Positions 34,541 to 43,975 of a DNA stretch of 64,000 nt are shown here, one piece after another. The notes under the pieces are model-generated. The model saw only the letters and a program-made list of their open reading frames with translations. It searched no databases and was not told where the DNA came from. This DNA is from Streptomyces lucensis JCM 4490 (GTDB lineage: Bacteria; Actinomycetota; Actinomycetes; Streptomycetales; Streptomycetaceae): positions 62,001-126,000 of the forward strand of contig NZ_BMUE01000017.1 in NCBI RefSeq assembly GCF_014650035.1, given 5' to 3'. The position numbers and the translations under genes are program-made. Positions within the stretch are counted from its first letter, which is position 1. Each line of letters begins with the position of its first letter.

Positions 34541-35710
34541 CTAGTTCACCTCCGCCTCCAGCACCCGGTCGTCCCCCTTGTCCGGCGTGCCGCGGCCGTC
34601 GGTGTTGCTCGTCACCAGCCAGACCTTGTGGCCGCCCGCCGGGACCACCGTGCGGAGCCGGCCGTAGGCGCCCTTCAGGAACGCCTGCGGGGCGGCCGAG
34701 GCCTCGGTGCCGTTCAGCGGGACGCGCCACAGACGCTGCCCCTTGAGGCCCGCCATCCAGATCACGCCGTCGACGTAGGCGATGCCGCTCGGGGAGGCGC
34801 CGTCGGTGTGCCACTGGGCCACGGGGTTCTGGAACCCGGGCTCGGCGGACTTCCCCTCGGCGTCCGGCCAGCCGTAGTTGCCCCCGGGCTTGATCGCGTT
34901 CAGCTCGTCCCAGGTGTCCTGGCCGAACTCCGAGGCGAACAGCCGCTGTTCGCGGTCCCAGGCCAGTCCCTGGACGTTCCGGTGGCCGTAGGAGTACACG
35001 GGGGAGCCGGGGAACGGGTTGCCCGGCGCCGGTTCGCCCTCCGGGGTCAGCCGCAGGATCTTGCCGCCCAGGGACTTCCTGTCCTGCGCCAGCCCCTTCC
35101 GGCCGCTCTCGCCGGTGCCCGCGTACAGCATCCCGTCCGGGCCGAACGCGATCCGCCCGCCGTTGTGGATGTAACCCTTCGGGATGCCCTTGAACACCGT
35201 GTCCGGTGCGCCCAGTTGCTCACCGGCCGGCCGCTGCCCGTCGTACAGCATGCGCACGATGCGGTTGTCCGACGCCGAGGTGAAGTAGGCATAGACCATG
35301 TGGTCCGAGGCGAACCCGGGGGAGAGGGCGATGCCCAGCAGGCCGCCCTCGCCGTTCGCGGAGACCCCGGAGACCGCGCCCAGCTCGGTCGTCCTGCCCG
35401 TCCTCTCGTCGATCCGGGAGATCGTCCCGTCGTCCCGGGAGGAGACCAGCAGGCCGCCGCCGGGCAGCGGGGCCAGCCCCCACGGCGTCTTCAGGCCCTC
35501 GGCGACGGTGCGCAGCACCTTCACCGAGCCCTTGGCCGCAGGGACCGGTGCGGTGGCCCGCGAGGAGGGGCCGGTGCCGGTCGCCGTGCCCTTCGGCGGG
35601 GTCCTCCCGGCGTCGTCCGGGAACCCCCCTCCGCCGGAGGAGCAGCCGGCCGACAGCAGGAGGGCGGCCGCGGCCAGCACGGCCGGCACAGCTCGACGTC
35701 GCACGATCAT
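34541..35710 (-). CDS. Lipoprotein PQQ-dependent sugar dehydrogenase-like (GSDH beta-propeller)
   Basis: A 389-residue extracellular lipoprotein. The signal peptide VLAAAALLL leads to lipobox LSAGC (cysteine about residue 23). The six-bladed glucose/sorbosone dehydrogenase fold follows: TPWGLAPLPGGGLLVSSRD, EGGLLGIALSPGF, YIHNGGRIAFGPDGMLYAGTGE, HRNVQGLAWD and WDELNAIKPGGNYGWP. These are the conserved soluble-GDH/Hhip-like motifs. PQQ is the usual cofactor, but many actinobacterial members are uncharacterised. It is a single gene between converging neighbours. Confidence 0.87.
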   Translation of the reverse strand: MIVRRRAVPAVLAAAALLLSAGCSSGGGGFPDDAGRTPPKGTATGTGPSSRATAPVPAAKGSVKVLRTVAEGLKTPWGLAPLPGGGLLVSSRDDGTISRIDERTGRTTELGAVSGVSANGEGGLLGIALSPGFASDHMVYAYFTSASDNRIVRMLYDGQRPAGEQLGAPDTVFKGIPKGYIHNGGRIAFGPDGMLYAGTGESGRKGLAQDRKSLGGKILRLTPEGEPAPGNPFPGSPVYSYGHRNVQGLAWDREQRLFASEFGQDTWDELNAIKPGGNYGWPDAEGKSAEPGFQNPVAQWHTDGASPSGIAYVDGVIWMAGLKGQRLWRVPLNGTEASAAPQAFLKGAYGRLRTVVPAGGHKVWLVTSNTDGRGTPDKGDDRVLEAEVN

Positions 35711-35774
35711 GGTCCCTTCGAGGCGGTGATCCGGTCCAAGGCTCTCCCTCTCGCACGGCGGGCCCGCGGACCGC

Positions 35775-36773
35775 TCAGTCCCACGATCCCAGGGCCGGCG
35801 GCAGTGCGGAAACCTCCGCCAGGTCCTCCCCGGTCAGCCTCAGACCGGCCGCGCCCGCGTTCTGAGCGGCCCAGCGCTCCCGCTTGGCGCCCGGCAGGGC
35901 GATCACGTGCCGGCCCTGGGCCAGCACCCAGGCCAGGGCGACCTGGGCCGGGGTGACGTCCTCGCCGTGGCGCCGCGCGATCCGGCGCAGGCCCGCGACG
36001 ATCGGCTGGTTCGCCGCCATCATCTCGGCCGTGAACCGCGGGTGGCGCGCCCGCAGGTCGTCCGGTTCGAAGCCCTCGCCGGGGGTCAGTGTGCCGGTCA
36101 GGAAGCCGTTGCCCAGTGGCATCGCCGCGAGGAAGCCCACGCCCCGCGCCTCGCACCACGGCAGCAGCCCGTCCAGCGCCTCCGGCGACCACACCGACAG
36201 CTCCGCCTGCACCGCGCTCACCGGGAACACCTGCTGCACGCGCTCCAGTTGGCGCAGGGTGGTGTCGTACAGGCGGCCTCCCGAGCGGCGCCCGCCGCGC
36301 GCCCCCACCGCGCACAGACCCAGCGACCGGACCTTCCCGGCCCGCACCAGTTCGGCCATCGCGCCCCACGTCTCCTCCACCGGGACCTCGGGGTCGGCGC
36401 GGTGCAGCTGGTAGAGGTCGATCACGTCCGTCTGCAGCCGGCGCAGCGAGGCGTCGCAGGCCCGCTTCACGTATCCCGGGCGGCCGTTGGCCACGATGTG
36501 CTGCTCACCCACCAGCAGCCCCGCCTTCGTGGACACGAACGCCTCCCGGCGCCGCTCCTTGAGCACCCGGCCCAGCAGCAGCTCGTTCGTGAACGGACCG
36601 TACATGTCCGCGGTGTCCAGCAGGTCCGAGCCCAGGTCCAGCGCCCGGTGCACGCATCTCAGCGACTCGTCCCCCCGCTGCCGCGACCCGCTGTACGCCC
36701 AGCTCATCGGCATGCACCCGAGTCCGACGGCCCCCACCGCGAGCGCCCCCGCGCCGATCGTCCTGCGCTCCAC
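35775..36773 (-). CDS. Aldo/keto reductase
   Basis: A 332-residue NADPH oxidoreductase with the TIM-barrel tetrad: Asp and Tyr in DLLDTADMYG, Lys in VSTKAGL, and His in YQLHRADP. IGLGCMPMSW-like VGLGCMPMSWAY at the N-terminus and VIALPGAKR near the C-terminus (NADP pocket) are typical. I chose the GTG at 36773 (VERRTIGAGALAVG), with GGGAGG some 14 bases upstream; the longer reading has no coding character. It is divergent from the hydroxyacid dehydrogenase. The substrate is unknown. Confidence 0.87.
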   Translation of the reverse strand: MERRTIGAGALAVGAVGLGCMPMSWAYSGSRQRGDESLRCVHRALDLGSDLLDTADMYGPFTNELLLGRVLKERRREAFVSTKAGLLVGEQHIVANGRPGYVKRACDASLRRLQTDVIDLYQLHRADPEVPVEETWGAMAELVRAGKVRSLGLCAVGARGGRRSGGRLYDTTLRQLERVQQVFPVSAVQAELSVWSPEALDGLLPWCEARGVGFLAAMPLGNGFLTGTLTPGEGFEPDDLRARHPRFTAEMMAANQPIVAGLRRIARRHGEDVTPAQVALAWVLAQGRHVIALPGAKRERWAAQNAGAAGLRLTGEDLAEVSALPPALGSWD

Positions 36774-36849
36774 CTGCTCGTGAACCTCCCTCAGCCCGGC
36801 CCCCAACCTAACCTCTGCGCCCGCGCGTCTTTGACATAGCCTCCTCGGC

Positions 36850-37827
36850 ATGAGCGCAGACGTTTGGCTTCCCATCCCGCCGGAGGAGATCGAGGGGCTG
36901 CCCGAGGGCCCCCGGTACCTGTTCTGGGACGGTGGCGAGGACGGTGAGCAGCCCTTCCCCGGCGATCCCGCGGACTGCGTCGTGTACGTGGTGCCGTACA
37001 TGAAGCGCGGGGCGGTCAAGGCGCGTCCGCTGGAGCACCTGACCGGCGTCCGGGTCATCCAGACGCTCACGGCGGGCGTCGACGACGTCACCGCGCGGCT
37101 GTCGTCCGTCGTGCCCGGTGTGCGGCTGTGCAATGCGCGCGGAGTGCACGAGGCGAGCACCGCCGAACTCGCGCTGACCCTCACCCTGGCCGCCCTGCGC
37201 GGCATCCCCGGGTTCGTCCGGGCCCAGCAACAGGAGCGCTGGGCGAGCGCGTTCCACCAGTCCCTGGCCGACAAGAATGTCCTCATCGTCGGCTACGGCT
37301 CCATCGGCGCCGCCATCGAGGACCGGCTCGAACCGTTCGAGGTCGCGCGGGTGGCGCGCATCGCGCGCTCCCGGCGCACCACTGCGCGCGGTCTTGTGCA
37401 TCCGATCACCGATGTGCTCTCGATGCTCCCGGACGCGGACGTCGTGATCCTCTCCACGCCGCTCACACCGGACACCCTGGGCCTCGTCGACGCGGGCTTC
37501 CTCGCCCGGATGAAGGACGGCGCGCTGCTGGTCAACGTCGCCCGCGGGCCCGTCGTCGACACCGGGGCGCTGCTCGCCGAGCTGGAGAGCGGCCGCATCA
37601 CCGCCGCCCTGGACGTCACGGACCCGGAGCCGCTGCCGCCGGGCCATCCCCTGTGGCAGGCGCCCGGCGTGCTGATCAGCCCGCACGTGGGGGGCCCCTC
37701 CTCGGCCTTCCTGCCCCGCGCCAAGAGGCTGCTCACCGACCAGCTGACCCGGTTCGTGAACCAGGAGCCCCTGCGGAACGTGATCCTTACGACGGACGCG
37801 GGCACCGCGGGAACAAAGGGGCGCTGA
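36850..37827 (+). CDS. D-isomer-specific 2-hydroxyacid dehydrogenase
   Basis: A 325-residue NAD(P)H dehydrogenase. The Rossmann motif is VGYGSIG at 147-153, the catalytic arginine is in NVARGPVVD, the glutamate in DVTDPEPLPPGHPLW, and the histidine in ISPHVGG. It is shorter than formate or phosphoglycerate dehydrogenases and has no ACT domain. A 2-ketoacid reductase role is likely. It is divergent from the aldo/keto reductase gene with 76 bases between starts. Confidence 0.88.
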   Translation: MSADVWLPIPPEEIEGLPEGPRYLFWDGGEDGEQPFPGDPADCVVYVVPYMKRGAVKARPLEHLTGVRVIQTLTAGVDDVTARLSSVVPGVRLCNARGVHEASTAELALTLTLAALRGIPGFVRAQQQERWASAFHQSLADKNVLIVGYGSIGAAIEDRLEPFEVARVARIARSRRTTARGLVHPITDVLSMLPDADVVILSTPLTPDTLGLVDAGFLARMKDGALLVNVARGPVVDTGALLAELESGRITAALDVTDPEPLPPGHPLWQAPGVLISPHVGGPSSAFLPRAKRLLTDQLTRFVNQEPLRNVILTTDAGTAGTKGR

Positions 37828-38026
37828 CCCCCTTCCAGCACCCTCCGCAATCTTTCGGGCGCGCTCCGTGCCCCCATCGCCGCTGGTCGTCACGGAGCGT
37901 AGAGAAGCTATGTCCCTGAGTGACGATCCTGGTGTATCGTCCCGACAGGGGCAGCGCCGCTGACCGTTCGGCGCCGGGGACGGACATTTCAGATTTGTGA
38001 GGGGGGCGACGGGCGATGCACGGCCT

Positions 38027-41000
38027 ATGGACGAACGATCCGACGCGGCGGAGCCGCCGACGGCGACCCTGGCGCACGGCCACGCGCAGACGCGGCCACC
38101 ACACCAGCCACCACACCAGCCAGCAGCGCAGGCACAGCGGCCGCAGGAGGCACGCGCGCCCGGCGCACCGCAACCGGCAGCAGCCGGGGGCGGCGAGCAC
38201 CGGGAGGCCCCGGTGAGCGCGCCGCCCTCTGTGACCAGCCCCCCCGGCGAAGCGGTGCGCGCACCGCGGCCGCAGCAGGCGCCGCCGCGCCGGCCGCCCG
38301 CCCGGGGGAGTGCGCGACTGACGGAGCAGCTCGTCCTCGCCCTGATCTGCGCGGCCTACGCCGTCGGAGCCGCGTTCGACTGGGGAACCGAGGAAGTCGC
38401 ACTCGTCATGGGCGACTTCGGGCTGAGCGCCGCGGCGGGCATCGCCGCCGTCTCGTGCGTCCTGTACGCCCGTACCACGCGCGTGCGGTTCCGGTCCGCC
38501 TGGCTGCTGTTCGCCCTCTCCTCGGCGATGGCGTCCCTGGGCAACGGTGTCTGGGGGTGGTACGAGGTCGTCCTCGGGCAGTCCGTGCCCAGCCCCAGCT
38601 ATGCCGACCTGTTCTTCCTGTGCTTCGCACCGCCCGCCATCGTGGGCCTGCTCGTCCTCGCCAAGCGCCCGGTGACCCGGGCGGGCTGGATCTGCCTGGC
38701 ACTGGACGCCTGGCTGATCGGCGGCTCGCTGCTCACCCTGTCGTGGAGCCTCGCGCTCGCGCAGGCGGCGCGCTTCGACGGGCCGAGCGTGGCGCACACC
38801 GCGCTGTCGCTGGCGTACCCGCTGCTCGACATCGCGCTCGTCAGCATGGTCCTGGCCCTGCACTTCCGGCGCGCCCAGGGCAACCGCACGGCGGTGAACA
38901 CGGCGATCGGCGCGCTCGCGCTGACCGTGATGTGCGACGCGCTGTTCACCTCGCCGCTGCTGCACAGCAGCTACCACTCCGGGCAGCTGCTGGACGCCGG
39001 CTGGTTCGGCGGCTCCCTGCTGCTCGCCTACGCCCCCTGGGCCACCCCGCGCGGCCGCACCCGGCAGGAGGCGCGGGGACCGGACGGGCGCACGCGCGTG
39101 GTCCACGAGCACCTGCCCGGACAGCGCGGCACCGGCCACCACCCGACCGCACCGGCACCCGCACCGGCACCCTTGCCCGGAGGCGACACCGGCCGGTACC
39201 CGGCCGGCCGGCCGATCACCGGCTCCCTCGCCGCGCTCACCCCTTACCTCGCCGCCGCGGTGTGCACCCTGGGCATCCTGTACAACGTCCTCAACGGCCG
39301 CAGACCCGACCACGTCGTGCTGATCACCGCGGGCGCCGTCGTGCTCGCGCTCGTCATCCGCCAGGGCATCATGCTGCTGGACAACATCACCCTCACCCAG
39401 GAGCTGGCGCAGAAGGAGAACCACTTCCGCTCCCTGGTGCAGGGCTCCAGCGACGTGATCATGATCGCCGCGCCCACCGGCGTCCTGCGGTACGTCTCAC
39501 CGGCCGCAGCCGGGGTCTACGGCCGGCCCGCCGAGGAACTGGTGGGCAGCGAACTGGCCGCGCTCATCCACCCGGAGGACCTGGGCTGCGTGGTCCACGA
39601 GGTGCGCCGCTTCCTCGCCGCCAGCCCACTGGAGGAGCCCACCACGCGCATCGAGTGCCGGTTCCGCTCCGGCGACGGCGGCTGGCTCAACGTCGAGTCC
39701 ACCGTCAACCGCCATCACGGCGGGCTCATCTTCAACAGCCGGGACGTGACCGAGCGCGTGCGCCTGCAGGCGCAGCTGCAGCACAACGCCGAGCACGACC
39801 CCCTCACCGACCTGCCCAACCGCGCGCTGTTCACCAGGCGCGTCCAGCAGGCCCTGTCCGGACGCCGTTCCACCGACCGGGGCGCCGCGCTGCGCGGCAC
39901 GGCCGTGCTCTTCATCGACCTGGACGGCTTCAAGGCGGTCAACGACACGATCGGGCACCAGGCCGGGGACGAGCTGCTCGTCCAGGCCGCCCGCAGGCTC
40001 CAGGACGCGGTCCGGCAGGGAGACACCGCCTCCCGGCTGGGCGGCGACGAGTTCGCCGCCCTCATCGCCGGGGACGGCACCCGTGACCGCGCCGCCCGGG
40101 AGCGGAACATCCTGGAGCTGGCCGACCGCTTGCGGACGACCCTCTCCCAGCCCTACGCCATCGACGGCAACGATGTCCGGGTCAACGCCTCCATCGGCGT
40201 CGCCTTCGCCGAGGCCGGACTCGGCGCGGGCGAACTGCTGCGCAACGCCGACCTCGCGATGTACCGCGCGAAATCGGCCGGCAAGGGCCGGGTCGAGCTG
40301 TACAGACCCCAGATGCAGCAGGACGTCGTACGCAAGGCGGAGCTGGCCACGCGGCTGCGCGCCGCGCTGCACGACGGCGAGTTCACCCTGCTGCACCAGC
40401 CGGTGGTGTGCCTGGAGAACGGCCGGATCACGGCCGCCTCCGCGCAGGCGCGCTGGCGTTCGTCCCAGGGGGTGCTGTTCACCCCGGCCGAGTTCCTGCG
40501 GGTGGCCGAGGACGGCGACAAGACCGCCGAGCTGGACCGCTGGATCCTCCAGGAGGCCGTGGCGGAGGCCGCCGAACGGGCCGCCACCGGACTCGCCGTC
40601 CCCGTGGCGGTGCGGGTGAGCGCCCGGCGGCTGCTGGACCGCTCGATGCCGCTGGGCTCCGTGGAGGCGCTGCTGACCCGGCACGGGCTGCCGCCCGGCG
40701 CACTGGTCGTGGAGCTGTCCGACACCGATCCCCGGGTCGGTCTGGACGAGTTGGAGCGGCGGCTGACCGCCCTCAGCAGACTCGGGGTGCGGATCGCGCT
40801 GGACGGCTTCGGCAGCGGCTACGCGGCCATCACCGCGCTCAGACGGCTGCCCGTGGACATCCTCAAGCTCGACCGCGGCCTGGTCGAGGGGGTCGTGGAG
40901 TCCGCCCGCCTGCACAAGATCACCGGGGGGCTGCTGCGCATCGCCGGCGATCTGGGCCTGCAGTCCGTCGCCGAGGGGGTGGACCTGCCCGAGCAGGTGG

Positions 41001-41209
41001 CCGCCCTGCGCGCGATGGGCTGCACGCACGGGCAGGGCATGGCCTTCGCCGGTGCGCTGGACGAGTACCGGCTGCGCCGGGCGCTCGGCTCGGGGCGCTA
41101 CCCGGTGCCGCACGAGCAGGCCGAACCGGCGCTCGCGGGCAGCGCGAGCGGCTTCGGCGGCGGGGGCAGGCTGCGTCCGCATGCCGAGACGCCCGTCCCA
41201 CCCACTTGA
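38027..41209 (+). CDS. Membrane PAS-GGDEF protein with degenerate EAL domain
   Basis: About 1060 residues. A Gln/Pro/His-rich N-terminus (1-100) is followed by eight or more transmembrane helices (about 105-460), a PAS domain (465-580, SDVIMIAAPTGVLRYVSPAA), GGDEF (motif 672-676), and an EAL-like domain. The GGDEF has the inhibitory I-site RQGD at 663-666. The EAL has lost key residues: SAQARW replaces EALVRW, RVSARR replaces NVSPRD, and DGFGSG replaces DDFGTG. It should therefore be a diguanylate cyclase whose EAL may be regulatory only. ATG 38027 is one choice; GTG 37997 in frame is the alternative. S. coelicolor SCO5511 is the likely orthologue from memory. Confidence 0.85.
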   Translation: MDERSDAAEPPTATLAHGHAQTRPPHQPPHQPAAQAQRPQEARAPGAPQPAAAGGGEHREAPVSAPPSVTSPPGEAVRAPRPQQAPPRRPPARGSARLTEQLVLALICAAYAVGAAFDWGTEEVALVMGDFGLSAAAGIAAVSCVLYARTTRVRFRSAWLLFALSSAMASLGNGVWGWYEVVLGQSVPSPSYADLFFLCFAPPAIVGLLVLAKRPVTRAGWICLALDAWLIGGSLLTLSWSLALAQAARFDGPSVAHTALSLAYPLLDIALVSMVLALHFRRAQGNRTAVNTAIGALALTVMCDALFTSPLLHSSYHSGQLLDAGWFGGSLLLAYAPWATPRGRTRQEARGPDGRTRVVHEHLPGQRGTGHHPTAPAPAPAPLPGGDTGRYPAGRPITGSLAALTPYLAAAVCTLGILYNVLNGRRPDHVVLITAGAVVLALVIRQGIMLLDNITLTQELAQKENHFRSLVQGSSDVIMIAAPTGVLRYVSPAAAGVYGRPAEELVGSELAALIHPEDLGCVVHEVRRFLAASPLEEPTTRIECRFRSGDGGWLNVESTVNRHHGGLIFNSRDVTERVRLQAQLQHNAEHDPLTDLPNRALFTRRVQQALSGRRSTDRGAALRGTAVLFIDLDGFKAVNDTIGHQAGDELLVQAARRLQDAVRQGDTASRLGGDEFAALIAGDGTRDRAARERNILELADRLRTTLSQPYAIDGNDVRVNASIGVAFAEAGLGAGELLRNADLAMYRAKSAGKGRVELYRPQMQQDVVRKAELATRLRAALHDGEFTLLHQPVVCLENGRITAASAQARWRSSQGVLFTPAEFLRVAEDGDKTAELDRWILQEAVAEAAERAATGLAVPVAVRVSARRLLDRSMPLGSVEALLTRHGLPPGALVVELSDTDPRVGLDELERRLTALSRLGVRIALDGFGSGYAAITALRRLPVDILKLDRGLVEGVVESARLHKITGGLLRIAGDLGLQSVAEGVDLPEQVAALRAMGCTHGQGMAFAGALDEYRLRRALGSGRYPVPHEQAEPALAGSASGFGGGGRLRPHAETPVPPT

Positions 41210-41242
41210 CACGTGGTGCGCGTCGGGGGGAGGGTCAGTTCC

Positions 41243-41284
41243 ATGCGCACCCGAATTCTCGTACTTGGACAGCGCGTCGGCTGA
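41243..41284 (+). CDS. ilvB leader peptide
   Basis: A 13-residue ORF, MRTRILVLGQRVG, with Ile-Leu-Val-Leu in a row (codons ATT CTC GTA CTT, of which ATT, GTA and CTT are rare here). GGGGGGAGGG lies 13 bases upstream. A rho-independent terminator follows 54 bases after the stop. Slow translation at Ile, Leu or Val codons should favour readthrough into ilvB, the known design of actinobacterial ilvBNC attenuation. Confidence 0.88.
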   Translation: MRTRILVLGQRVG

Positions 41285-41338
41285 GCTGGGACCCACCGGA
41301 AGACGATCCGGAATCCCCAGTGACCTCCCCGACGCGCT

Positions 41339-41373
41339 CCCCTCGCTTGCCTTGCGGCACGAGGGGTTTTTTG
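41339..41373 (+). terminator. ilvBNC attenuator terminator
   Basis: CCCCTCG (41339-41345) pairs with CGAGGGG (41360-41366), loop of 14 bases, followed by six T (41367-41372). It is the only strong T-tract terminator before ilvB and lies between leader peptide and ilvB start. Confidence 0.88.
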
Positions 41374-41446
41374 TTGCACCAGTGCCCTGCGTGCAGCGCG
41401 TGAACTCCGCCCGAACCTCGCAAAAACCCTCAGCATCGAGAAGAGA

Positions 41447-43303
41447 ATGCCGATGACCGAGCAGGCCACCGGGGCCCACCATCCGCAGCCGCGGCCCCGT
41501 TCCGGAGGACAGCACTCCGCCCCCGTCGAGCACGTCACGGGTGCGCAGTCCCTCATCCGCTCCCTCGAGGAGGTCGGGGCGGACACGGTGTTCGGCATTC
41601 CCGGCGGCGCCATCCTCCCGGCGTACGACCCGCTGATGGACTCCACCCGGGTGCGGCACGTCCTGGTCCGGCACGAGCAGGGCGCCGGCCACGCGGCCAC
41701 GGGGTACGCGCAGGCCACCGGCAAGGTCGGCGTCTGCATGGCCACCTCGGGTCCGGGCGCGACGAACCTGGTCACGCCGATCGCCGACGCGCACATGGAC
41801 TCGGTGCCGCTCGTGGCGATCACCGGGCAGGTCGCGTCCAAGGCGATCGGCACGGACGCCTTCCAGGAGGCGGACATCGTCGGCATCACCATGCCGATCA
41901 CCAAGCACAACTTCCTGGTCACCAAGGCCGAGGACATCCCGCGGACGATCGCGGAGGCCTTCCACATCGCCTCCACCGGCCGCCCCGGCCCGGTCCTGGT
42001 GGACATCGCCAAGGACGCCCTCCAGGCGAGGACCACCTTCTCCTGGCCGCCGGTCACGGACCTGCCCGGCTACCGCCCGGTGACCAAGCCGCACGCCAAG
42101 CAGATCCGCGAGGCGGCCAAGCTGATCACCTCCGCCAGGCGGCCCGTCCTGTACGTCGGCGGCGGCGTCCTCAAGGCCCGCGCCACCGCCGAGCTGAAGG
42201 TCCTCGCCGAACTCACCGGAGCGCCCGTCACCACCACCCTGATGGCGCTCGGCGCGTTCCCCGACAGCCATCCGCTGCACGTGGGAATGCCGGGCATGCA
42301 CGGTGCGGTCACCGCCGTCACCGCGCTGCAGAAGGCCGACCTGATCGTCGCCCTCGGAGCCCGCTTCGACGACCGCGTCACCGGCAAGCTGGACAGCTTC
42401 GCCCCGTACGCCAAGATCGTCCACGCCGACATCGACCCCGCCGAGATCGGCAAGAACCGCCCCGCCGACGTGCCGATCGTCGGTGACGCCCGCGAGGTCA
42501 TCGCCGACCTGGTCCAGGCCGTGCAGAAGGAGCACAGCGAAGGCCACAAGGGCGACTACACCGCATGGTGGAGCGACCTCAGCCGCTGGCGCGAGACCTA
42601 CCCGCTCGGCTACGACCAGCCCGAGGACGGCTCGCTCTCCCCGCAGGCGGTCATCGAGCGCATCGGCCGGCTGGCCCCCGAGGGCACGATCTTCGCGGCG
42701 GGCGTCGGCCAGCACCAGATGTGGTCCGCGCACTTCATCCAGTACGAGCGGCCCGCCACCTGGCTGAACTCCGGCGGCGCCGGGACGATGGGCTACGCGG
42801 TCCCGGCCGCGATGGGCGCCAAGGCCGGGCGGCCCGACCGCACGGTCTGGGCGATCGACGGCGACGGCTGCTTCCAGATGACCAACCAGGAACTGACCAC
42901 CTGCGCCCTGAACAACATCCCGATCAAGGTCGCCATCATCAACAACGGCGCCCTCGGGATGGTCCGCCAGTGGCAGACCCTGTTCTACAACCAGCGCTAC
43001 TCCAACACCGTGCTGCACAGCGGCCCGGACGACGTGAACCCGGAGGCCAAGGGCACGCGCGTGCCGGACTTCGTGAAGCTCTCCGAGGCGATGGGCTGCG
43101 TGGGCCTGCGCTGTGAGCGGCCGGAGGACCTGGACAAGGTCATCGAGGAGGCGAACTCCATCAACGACCGTCCGGTCGTCATCGACTTCATCGTCCACGA
43201 GGACGCGATGGTCTGGCCGATGGTCGCCGCCGGCACCTCCAACGACGAGATCATGGCCGCCCGGGACGTCCGCCCCGACTTCGGCGACAACGAAGACGAC
43301 TGA
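41447..43303 (+). CDS. ilvB: Acetolactate synthase large subunit
   Basis: A 618-residue ThDP/FAD enzyme making acetolactate and acetohydroxybutyrate, the first common step to Val, Leu and Ile. VFGIPGGAILPAYDPL and HEQGAGHAATGYA (with catalytic Glu) are at the N-terminus, and the ThDP motif runs from GDGCFQM to NN in AIINNGALGMVRQWQ. ATG 41447 and ATG 41453 are both possible starts after GAGAAGAGA. It is controlled by the leader peptide and terminator just upstream and followed by ilvN after 29 bases. Confidence 0.97.
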   Translation: MPMTEQATGAHHPQPRPRSGGQHSAPVEHVTGAQSLIRSLEEVGADTVFGIPGGAILPAYDPLMDSTRVRHVLVRHEQGAGHAATGYAQATGKVGVCMATSGPGATNLVTPIADAHMDSVPLVAITGQVASKAIGTDAFQEADIVGITMPITKHNFLVTKAEDIPRTIAEAFHIASTGRPGPVLVDIAKDALQARTTFSWPPVTDLPGYRPVTKPHAKQIREAAKLITSARRPVLYVGGGVLKARATAELKVLAELTGAPVTTTLMALGAFPDSHPLHVGMPGMHGAVTAVTALQKADLIVALGARFDDRVTGKLDSFAPYAKIVHADIDPAEIGKNRPADVPIVGDAREVIADLVQAVQKEHSEGHKGDYTAWWSDLSRWRETYPLGYDQPEDGSLSPQAVIERIGRLAPEGTIFAAGVGQHQMWSAHFIQYERPATWLNSGGAGTMGYAVPAAMGAKAGRPDRTVWAIDGDGCFQMTNQELTTCALNNIPIKVAIINNGALGMVRQWQTLFYNQRYSNTVLHSGPDDVNPEAKGTRVPDFVKLSEAMGCVGLRCERPEDLDKVIEEANSINDRPVVIDFIVHEDAMVWPMVAAGTSNDEIMAARDVRPDFGDNEDD

Positions 43304-43332
43304 GCCGGGAAGAGCGAAGAGGAAGACCAGAC

Positions 43333-43857
43333 ATGTCCAAGCACACGCTCTCCGTCCTGGTGGAGAACACGCCCGGCATCCTCGCCCGGATCGCCGCCCT
43401 GTTCTCCCGCCGCGGCTTCAACATCGACTCGCTCGCGGTGGGCGTCACCGAGCACCCCGACATCTCCCGCATCACCATCGTGGTGAGCGTCGAGGAGTTC
43501 CCGCTGGAGCAGGTCACCAAGCAGCTCAACAAGCTCGTCAACGTGCTCAAGATCGTCGAGCTGGAGCCCGGTCAGGCCGTCCAGCGCGAACTCGTCCTGG
43601 TGAAGGTCCGCGCCGACAACGAGACCCGCTCCCAGATCGTGGAGATCGTCCAGCTGTTCCGCGCCAAGACCGTCGACGTCTCCCCGGACGCCGTGACGAT
43701 CGAGGCCACCGGGTCCAGCGACAAGCTGTCCGCCATGCTCAAGATGCTGGAGCCGTACGGCATCAAGGAGCTGGTGCAGTCCGGCACGATCGCGATCGGC
43801 CGCGGCGCCCGCTCGATCACGGACCGCTCGCTTCGCGCACTGGACCGATCCGCGTAA
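43333..43857 (+). CDS. ilvN: Acetolactate synthase small regulatory subunit
   Basis: A 174-residue regulatory subunit. The N-terminal ACT domain (about 3-77: LSVLVENTPGILARIAALFSRRGFNIDSLAVG) binds valine for feedback inhibition, and the C-terminal ACT-like domain contains VDVSPDAVTIEATG. The length fits the family. ATG follows AGAGGAAGACC. Confidence 0.97.
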   Translation: MSKHTLSVLVENTPGILARIAALFSRRGFNIDSLAVGVTEHPDISRITIVVSVEEFPLEQVTKQLNKLVNVLKIVELEPGQAVQRELVLVKVRADNETRSQIVEIVQLFRAKTVDVSPDAVTIEATGSSDKLSAMLKMLEPYGIKELVQSGTIAIGRGARSITDRSLRALDRSA

Positions 43858-43892
43858 GGCTGAACAGGGGCGGCCGGTGCGCACCGTCCGCC

Positions 43893-43937
43893 CGTATGCC
43901 GAGATCCCGAACCTTCCTTCCCCCTCACCGGCATACG
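43893..43937 (+). promoter_or_regulatory. Hairpin in the ilvN-ilvC spacer
   Basis: CGTATGCCG (43893-43901) pairs with CGGCATACG (43929-43937), a perfect nine-base dyad in a 118-base spacer. It could be an mRNA processing or stability element separating ilvC expression from ilvBN. Confidence 0.45.
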
Positions 43938-43975
43938 GTGGGAGCACAACCTGCACACCAAGGAGAGAACCCAAA

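Noticed and set aside
38016..38216. A 66-codon frame starting at a good ribosome site ahead of the second GGDEF gene
   Set aside because: It is out of frame with the GGDEF protein and its product is an Arg/Thr/His-rich shadow; codon third positions do not fit a real gene.
39497..43198. A 1233-codon minus-strand frame
   Set aside because: It is antisense to the GGDEF gene and ilvB and reflects the absence of stop codons in very G+C-rich DNA.
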